In this document: piece after piece, positions 58,505 through 64,000 of the stretch
Numbering within the stretch: position 1 is the first letter of the stretch
How the letters are laid out: the number at the start of each line of letters is the position of its first letter
Assembly: GCA_951217055.1 (NCBI GenBank)
Contig: OX578276.1
Coordinates: 70,130,144-70,194,143 of the forward strand
DNA length: 64,000 nt
Origin: Gerris lacustris
Lineage: Eukaryota > Arthropoda > Insecta > Hemiptera > Gerridae
Direction of reading: 5' to 3'
The notes under the pieces: model-generated
The model's input: the letters and a program-made list of their open reading frames with translations, nothing else
What the model was told of the DNA's origin: nothing
Databases searched by the model: none
Program-made: the position numbers and the translations under genes

Positions 58505-59048
58505 ACTCTATCACCTCGGTCTTACCCGCGTAACGACGGTTAACTGACTGACCCCGGGTGGGGGAAGCGGCTGCCTTTTATAGCTTCGGGTGTCACAGTG
58601 TGACTACACGGGCGTCTCATGACTGGTCTCAGGGGTTTGTGACCAGTCACGGGAGTCACGGAGGGTAACATGTGACTTTGTGACCCGTCACATTGTTCGC
58701 GTGGGTCACAACCATGTGGCTCCTCCTCAGCTTACTAAAATTTAAATTCCTGTAAACCGGGGCTGTGACGGCTACCGGTTTACATAGTGTACAAAAAAAT
58801 AATGAAAAATAACAAGGACACGTTTGCAAACACCTGTTTGTCAAGAATGCGCGTCCGGTGTGGACGTCGTGTTTGTGGTTGTTTGCAAACGATTGCAAAC
58901 CTTGTTTGCGAATGCGTGTCCGGTGTGGACGCGGCTTAATATACTGTTGAAGCCGCAGTTAACAGACCTCCAGATTCAGCATGTGTAGAAGGCAGTATAA
59001 AAAAATGTCACCATTGTTACGAAACTGAATCCTCAAACTAGATTTACC

Positions 59049-59258
59049 TAATCATTTATATTTAATGAAAGGAGTAAGGAACTTCGTTCCTAATGGGTGA
59101 CCCACGACACCACACATATTTTTTAATTTTTAAGGGGTGGTATGATTGGAAAAACTTTTTTTTAGCTGTTTTTAAGAGTTAGCTGCATAGGCTAATAATG
59201 GCAAAACTTATAATCATTTTTTGGTACGCTTACAACTTTCATTAAATATAAATGATTA
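59049..59258. repeat. Perfect 23-bp inverted repeat
   Basis: taatcatttatatttaatga plus aag at 59049-59071 is exactly inverted at 59236-59258, with 164 bp between. The spacer has a small aaggaacttcgttcct hairpin. Superfamily unknown. Confidence 0.7.
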
Positions 59259-59694
59259 AATCACACTGCTAAGTATATGATGCTAACTACTGTTACATAG
59301 CGGAGTTAGAAAAAGTGTAATTAGTGAGAGTTTATAGTTAAAGAGTATGGTTGTAGTCCTGTTCCCTACCTACCGGGCACTCAATTTATAATATTATAAA
59401 ATATATAATTTCACTACTCAAAAACTGCTTGTATCAGGTATCAGGTTGACATTTTAGATGCCTGTTAAATGATAAGGTAGAATCTTTTCCCATACTAAAA
59501 TATGAAGCTCATGTTTATGTGAGTAAGTCATTTCCTTCAAGGTATTTTTTACCTCTTAATTAATAAAAAGATTGAGAAAGGCATTTCAAGTGCTGATATT
59601 TCCTATAATCTTTTTACAATTAGTATTAACTTTTGACACTCAGATTGGTCAACCTACATGAGGAAACAAAAAAAAAAATCCACTAGGCCTGTGG

Positions 59695-59818
59695 GAGGGG
59701 TAGGGCCAGTGACAAATTTATTTGCCTAATTGGCCCGACCTTGTCGAATTCAAAATCCGGTGGTGCTCTCATTGGCTCCCATCCAGATTCCTTCAATTTT
59801 CCCATGCTGTCAAAAGTT
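59695..59818 (-). other. Possible exon, unassigned
   Basis: Acceptor ctttaacttttgacag, then an open frame SMGKLKESGWEPMRAP, PDFEFDKVGPIRQI and a stop at about 59697. Composition is protein-like, unlike the surroundings, but no family is recognised and no partner exon was found. Confidence 0.25.
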
Positions 59819-60046
59819 AAAGCTAATTGTAAAAAGAGTATGTAAAGTTCATGTTAACCTATTATTATTAAAATATTAATAAAGATGCTACTTCAAACTA
59901 CAATAATAGTTTTTAAATCAAGCCTACTGACCAAGAAGGTCTCAAACTGTGATTAGACCAGTGTTTTTTTTTTTTTTACAGAAGTGAGCCCTGGGTAATG
60001 TCAGGTAAAAGGTCCTTTTAAATACATGCCAGCAGAATATGCTTAA

Positions 60047-60047
<1 letters not shown>

Positions 60048-60091
<44 letters not shown>
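60048..60091. repeat. Poly-A run
   Basis: About 43 consecutive A. Confidence 0.98.
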
Positions 60092-60094
<3 letters not shown>

Positions 60095-61060
60095 GTTGAG
60101 GAAAACCTAAGATGACTGGGGCTGTGGAATTGGCATTAAGCTTTGAATTGGAAATCAGGACTCAACAAAGGTTTTAGTGGCACTGAGTATATAAGTAATC
60201 ATTAAGATGATGTTGGACAGCTCAAGCTTGATCCAAGTTTGTTTCTTTCACTCTAGTGTAACAGGAAAATACCTGCTCTCCTATTTTTTGCATACAAATC
60301 CTGATATTAAATATTAATCAGTGATTTAGAATTTCAAATGAAAATAAGAGAAATATTATGCTAATATAGAAAAAAGCCATTGAATAAAAAAGGTGAATTT
60401 CTGGGCTAGTGAAAGAACCCAGTTACTACAAGGCATTTCTTAGGGGCTGAGTTACCAAATTTAGTGTGAATGGGTGGGTTACTCATCACAAAATGTTAGA
60501 CTTTCTTTTTGTTTGTTCCTCTTTTGACCTGAGTTATAGTGGCTGGATATTTTGCTGTAGTGGCTGTTATTCACGTCAAAACACCTGCTCTGCTATTTTT
60601 TTGCTATACTGGCCAAGTTTTACACTAACCACACATTTGGTTTTTTGCCAACTACCTTAGAAAACCAATATAATCATCCTTAATAACCATATTTTATAAA
60701 TAATGTACATAAATATTCAGAAACCATTTGAGTGGTTATTAACTGAATATTCCTGAGTTGAGAAAAAGTCAAAAGACAATTTAGAAAGGAGTTACACCAA
60801 GTTTCAATTATTTTAGATCCTCAAATGATGAATAATGGTACTCTGCAGACTACCTTGGATTCTCTACTTAGTAGTGACAAGAACCCTACAGTTGAGGATT
60901 TTTATTTCTAAACTAAAAAGGTAATAAACTGTACAACTATGTCCTTGCAAGATAAAAAATTAACATCTATAACATTTTGTTTATTAACAGTTTACACAAA
61001 ATTAAAATCTTACAGAACATGTATCAGCAAATTTCTTCAATTTGTATTAAAAGAACGTAT
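60092..61060. other. Gene-free stretch
   Basis: AT-rich, no supported feature. The short open frame at 60466-60660 has no recognisable motif. Confidence 0.5.
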
Positions 61061-61061
61061 G

Positions 61062-61359
61062 CAGTAGAGTCTCCATAGTCTGACAATCCGGCACGTCCAG
61101 TAATCCTGCGCTGAGGGCTGAGGCCTAAGTGAGAGGGAAAACTGGGAATCACAGGGGCAATAGGGTTCTAAAAAAAAAATCTTGGCGACATCATTAGTAC
61201 ACTTTGTAAATAACACTGTAAATGCAGTTGTTTTATCAATAAATAGGCTGATTCACTTGTGTAATAATGATTTATAATCTAACATCCAGTAATCTGACAA
61301 TTCTCTGTAATCCGACATTAGTACGGTTCCCTATGTGTTGGATTTTAGATACTCTACTG
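61062..61359. mobile_element. pogo/Tigger-like MITE (298 bp)
   Basis: Inverted ends begin CAGTAGAGT (cagtagagtctccatagt on the left, cagtagagtatctaaaat on the right). TA follows the right end (61360-61361), while the left flank reads TG instead of TA. Subterminal text (gacaatccggc, taatctgaca, taatccgaca) repeats. No coding. Confidence 0.65.
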
Positions 61360-61361
61360 TA

Positions 61362-62880
61362 AGGAGAATTACAGGTATAAATGCGCCCATTAATGCTTTC
61401 TTGCTTAATGTTAATTTATGTTTAAACATGGATAAACATTTTCTCACATATAAAGACATGAACATAGTTGAGAGAGATATATTAATTTAAAAAAGCTTGA
61501 CCATATTATGTAGGGTAAACTGGCTAATTGTTGGCACTGAGTCATTTATGAGCAATCTAGTACACTTTTATACAATAATAACACAAAACAAGTGATAACA
61601 GCTTATTTGAGTCATGGTTGATCTAAAGATGACAATGATTAATGGAAGTTTGATAAATTGATGATTTTCCTAAGAATAATTAGTGCTTACTATGTATGAG
61701 TCAATCATAATACTATTAAAGATTGTTTAAAAACACCATATAAAAATAATAAAAACCAGGGAGGACATTTAAGATTACTATTTAACAAACATTTACAATC
61801 CAAAATGGTGGATAGCCAATCCTTTAAAAAGGTCAATTAATGGTTGCTCCCCTATAACTATTCCTTTTTTGATCAAATGACCTTAATTCATTGCTTTGAT
61901 GTTCCGTTTGTAGAATAATACAATTGTATTAGAATGCCAAACAAGCCTTTTTATTTTTTACTCATACGACATCAATATAAAAACTCGGCAGCTAAGTGAA
62001 AACGTAAAACAAAACAATTCAATATCCTTAACTGCACCCTGCTTATTGTCAAATAATTTGATCATTTAATACAAAATGCCATCTCAACTATGATCCTATT
62101 TTTGAAAATACATTGTTTTTAAATTATTTAAAATGAATTATTATTTAAATTACATAAATATTTTAAAAATAATCTGAACTTTTGATTTTATATAAAATAA
62201 TAGTTTAGTTGTGAAATCCTAAAGGAAAAATATACAATTTTTCATGAAACAAAATGTAAGGAATGAAGAAATTACAACCATTTAAAGGTAAAATTTGTTA
62301 TTAGGATGCCAACAATAATTGATGAATTTGACCATTTATATATTTACAAATTATTTCATTAATTAACATTTCATATTTACATACATATATTTATTATTAT
62401 TACATTATTTATTAGATAGTAGTAGTGGGAATGCAGGAAATTACTGAGTGAAAATAATAATACTTTTTGAAAAATGAATAGGTAAAAGCTTATTAACATG
62501 AAGCTACAAAGAGAACTTTAGCACGTACATAGAAAAGCACATATTATGTACTTATCATTTAATTAAAACAACTAACTCATATTCAATTATAAACTGGGGC
62601 TGAAGTGTAAAATATGATTAAGGCTTTGAGTCTCTTTCTATTTTAATCTTAAAATGCTTCATCCCGTTTTTATTTTATTTATTATTTTTTTTTTTTTATT
62701 ATTATTTTTTATTTTTAATAAACAAATAATATAAATCACAATACTCCTTAATTAAAACTATTAAACATTAATATATTTTTTATTTATAATTATATTTATT
62801 AATTTATAATTCTTTTTTTTATACACATACATCCATATAAAACAAATTAAATAATACTAGCCCATAAAAGCAAAGTTTTT
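61362..62880. other. AT-rich stretch without genes
   Basis: Only poly-T/A and short AT tracts. Confidence 0.6.
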
Positions 62881-62890
62881 AGTATAAATC

Positions 62891-63165
62891 CTTTATATTT
62901 ATGCATTTTGGTTGTGTGAGTCATTGGAAAGATAATAAAATTTAAAAAAAAAATGTAATATAATTTATTTATTTCTTTGGTATTTATATTTTTTTTAATT
63001 AATTACATTAATTTTATTTAATTTGTTTAAAAAAATTATAATTATTTCATTAATTTATAATTAACATTAATTTTATAGAATGTTTTTTGTATTGGTACAG
63101 TCTAAGTTTTAGCTTGATTGGATGACTGGAAGAGGATTAAGTAGCCCTCCAAAGATTTTGACGAC
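62891..63165 (+). repeat. Dispersed repeat, copy 2 (first at 24300-24544)
   Basis: Same landmark order as the copy at 24300-24544. Its middle is replaced by AT-rich sequence. Confidence 0.6.
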
Positions 63166-63247
63166 AGACACTAACAAAAGTGAAGACAATATAAAGGATT
63201 TGAAAACATTGAGGAGAGTTAAAACTATTGAAATAAACCAAAATAAT

Positions 63248-63385
63248 TTAACAGTGAGTATTAGATCTAAGATTTTCATCCATTTCTTCATGGTGTCGAA
63301 CTGTTGAAAGTAGTTTAAGATTGAGACAGTCTTTAGCAAGTTCTCCAGGTTCACTTAATGATAATTCAACATTATAAGTGTTAGC
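63248..63385 (-). CDS. Candidate 3'-terminal exon of a gene entering from the right
   Basis: Acceptor ttttttttttcgcag, then a 45-codon frame ANTYNVELSLSEPGELAK, DCLNLKLLSTVRHHEEMD, ENLRSNTHC and stop TAA (63250-63248). AATAAA follows at 63018-63013. Composition is protein-like, with an LRR-like LNLKLLS. A longer overlapping frame (63354-63109) has implausible hydrophobic composition and no splice support. Family unknown. Confidence 0.4.
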   Translation of the reverse strand, partial: ANTYNVELSLSEPGELAKDCLNLKLLSTVRHHEEMDENLRSNTHC

Positions 63386-63589
63386 CTGCGAAAAAAAAAA
63401 GAAGTTAAATTGTATAGTTCTAGAAAACAGGAAGTATCAAAATTCACTAAAAGGCTTGTATATCAAAATAATTATGTTCCTGTTAAACAATGGTTCTAAA
63501 TGTTTGGCACTTTCCAATAAAACAGCACTTAAAATGTCTCCTCAGAAATGAGGTATCTATGTAAGGTGGAAGGAAAAATAAGATGTTAT

Positions 63590-63865
63590 AATACAAGAAA
63601 TCAGATCTTCTGAGATAAACTCCATTAAAGACAGTCCAAACTAAGATGGTTTGGACATATCATGAGAATGGATACAGATAGATACCCAGAACAAAGTTAT
63701 GAAGCCAGGCCGGAAGGAAGAAGACCCCTGGGCAGAACAAGAACCAAATGGGAAAATAATATTAAGTCCATACTCCAAAAGCATAGAGTGCCCTGAGCAA
63801 GAAGGTTGGCTGAAGATTGCAGTGCTTGGAAAACTCTTTGTCGACCCTCTACACTCTCTCTTTAG
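63590..63865 (+). pseudogene. 3' end of an RTE-like LINE
   Basis: From 63638 the frame reads KLRWFGHIMRMDTDRYPE, then PEGRRPLGRTRTKWENNI, the well-known C-terminal tail of RTE-type and related endonuclease-reverse transcriptases. A TGA at 63794-63796 interrupts it. The frame then continues ARRLAEDCSAWKTLCRPS to TAG at 63863-63865. RT and endonuclease domains are missing. Confidence 0.75.
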
Positions 63866-64000
63866 GTAGAAGAGAGTGCAATTAAGTAGTCTTATATAGT
63901 TCTAATCTCAAGGTATAAACTAGGGTGGGAAAATGTGACTCTTCATTGAGTTAAGTGCGGCTTCTATTGAATTGTTTTTTTTTATTATTTCATAGCTCTT

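Larger units (their letters stand above)
55386..58936. mobile_element. Large PIF/Harbinger-like element enclosing other elements
   Basis: The left end AGCCCCGTCCACACCGG and the right end (inverted AGCCGCGTCCACACCGG) match at 16 of 17 and lie against TAA at 55383-55385 and 58937-58939. Both subterminal regions repeat gtgtggacg and tttgcaaac, on the left to about 55580 and on the right from about 58812. No transposase was recognised in the 3.55 kb. The MULE-like element 56739-58195 and a small PIF-like MITE lie inside. Two separate short copies are an alternative, but the matching TAA and ends favour one element. Confidence 0.6.

Noticed and set aside
63109..63354. 81-codon minus-strand frame overlapping the terminal-exon candidate
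   Set aside because: Composition is repetitive hydrophobic, and the alternative frame has a strong acceptor, balanced composition and a stop.

Overview
The window is eukaryotic nuclear DNA, strongly AT-rich, and almost certainly from an arthropod, probably an insect. The evidence is an intact BEL/Pao retrotransposon, an R1-like non-LTR element, several pogo/Tigger, mariner, PIF/Harbinger and piggyBac-type DNA elements, and a spliced host gene with standard GT-AG introns. A hemipteran is my guess only. There is no sign of bacterial genes, operons or CRISPR.

Host genes: the best-supported one lies on the minus strand between 46571 and 24020. Eight exons have good splice sites and every intron phase fits, giving about 449 codons ending in TGA, with an AATAAA 107 nt further on. 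The product has leucine-rich-repeat-like segments and could be an F-box/LRR type adaptor, but no F-box exon was found. A terminal exon of another gene may lie at 757-833 (plus strand). A second may lie at 63248-63385 (minus strand), from a gene entering from the right edge. A complete tRNA-Leu(UAA) gene is at 52292-52375 (minus strand).

Layout: 1-2299 is AT-rich with a small hairpin repeat and TA microsatellites. 2300-10418 is a full BEL/Pao element on the minus strand with apparently identical 830-bp LTRs. 10419-24000 is low-complexity AT-rich DNA with pogo-like elements, including an adjacent pair and one element nested in another. 24020-46571 is the host gene. Its introns hold an R1-like LINE, itself interrupted by a second LINE, a mariner-like element, and several very long inverted-repeat (foldback) elements. 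46.6-59 kb is dense in non-autonomous DNA elements: three PIF/Harbinger-like ones, a MULE-like one with a 9-bp duplication, a hAT-like one, minisatellites, and two cassettes with the same flanks but different inserts. 59-64 kb is mostly plain AT-rich DNA, ending in an RTE-like LINE fragment.

The most unusual structure is a mirror arrangement. Two unrelated palindromic families (here F1 and F2) sit in the order F1-F2 in intron 5 and F2-F1 in intron 1, flanking exons 2-5 of the host gene. The introns could therefore pair in the pre-mRNA. All element classes and boundaries come from reading the sequence. None were checked against a database.
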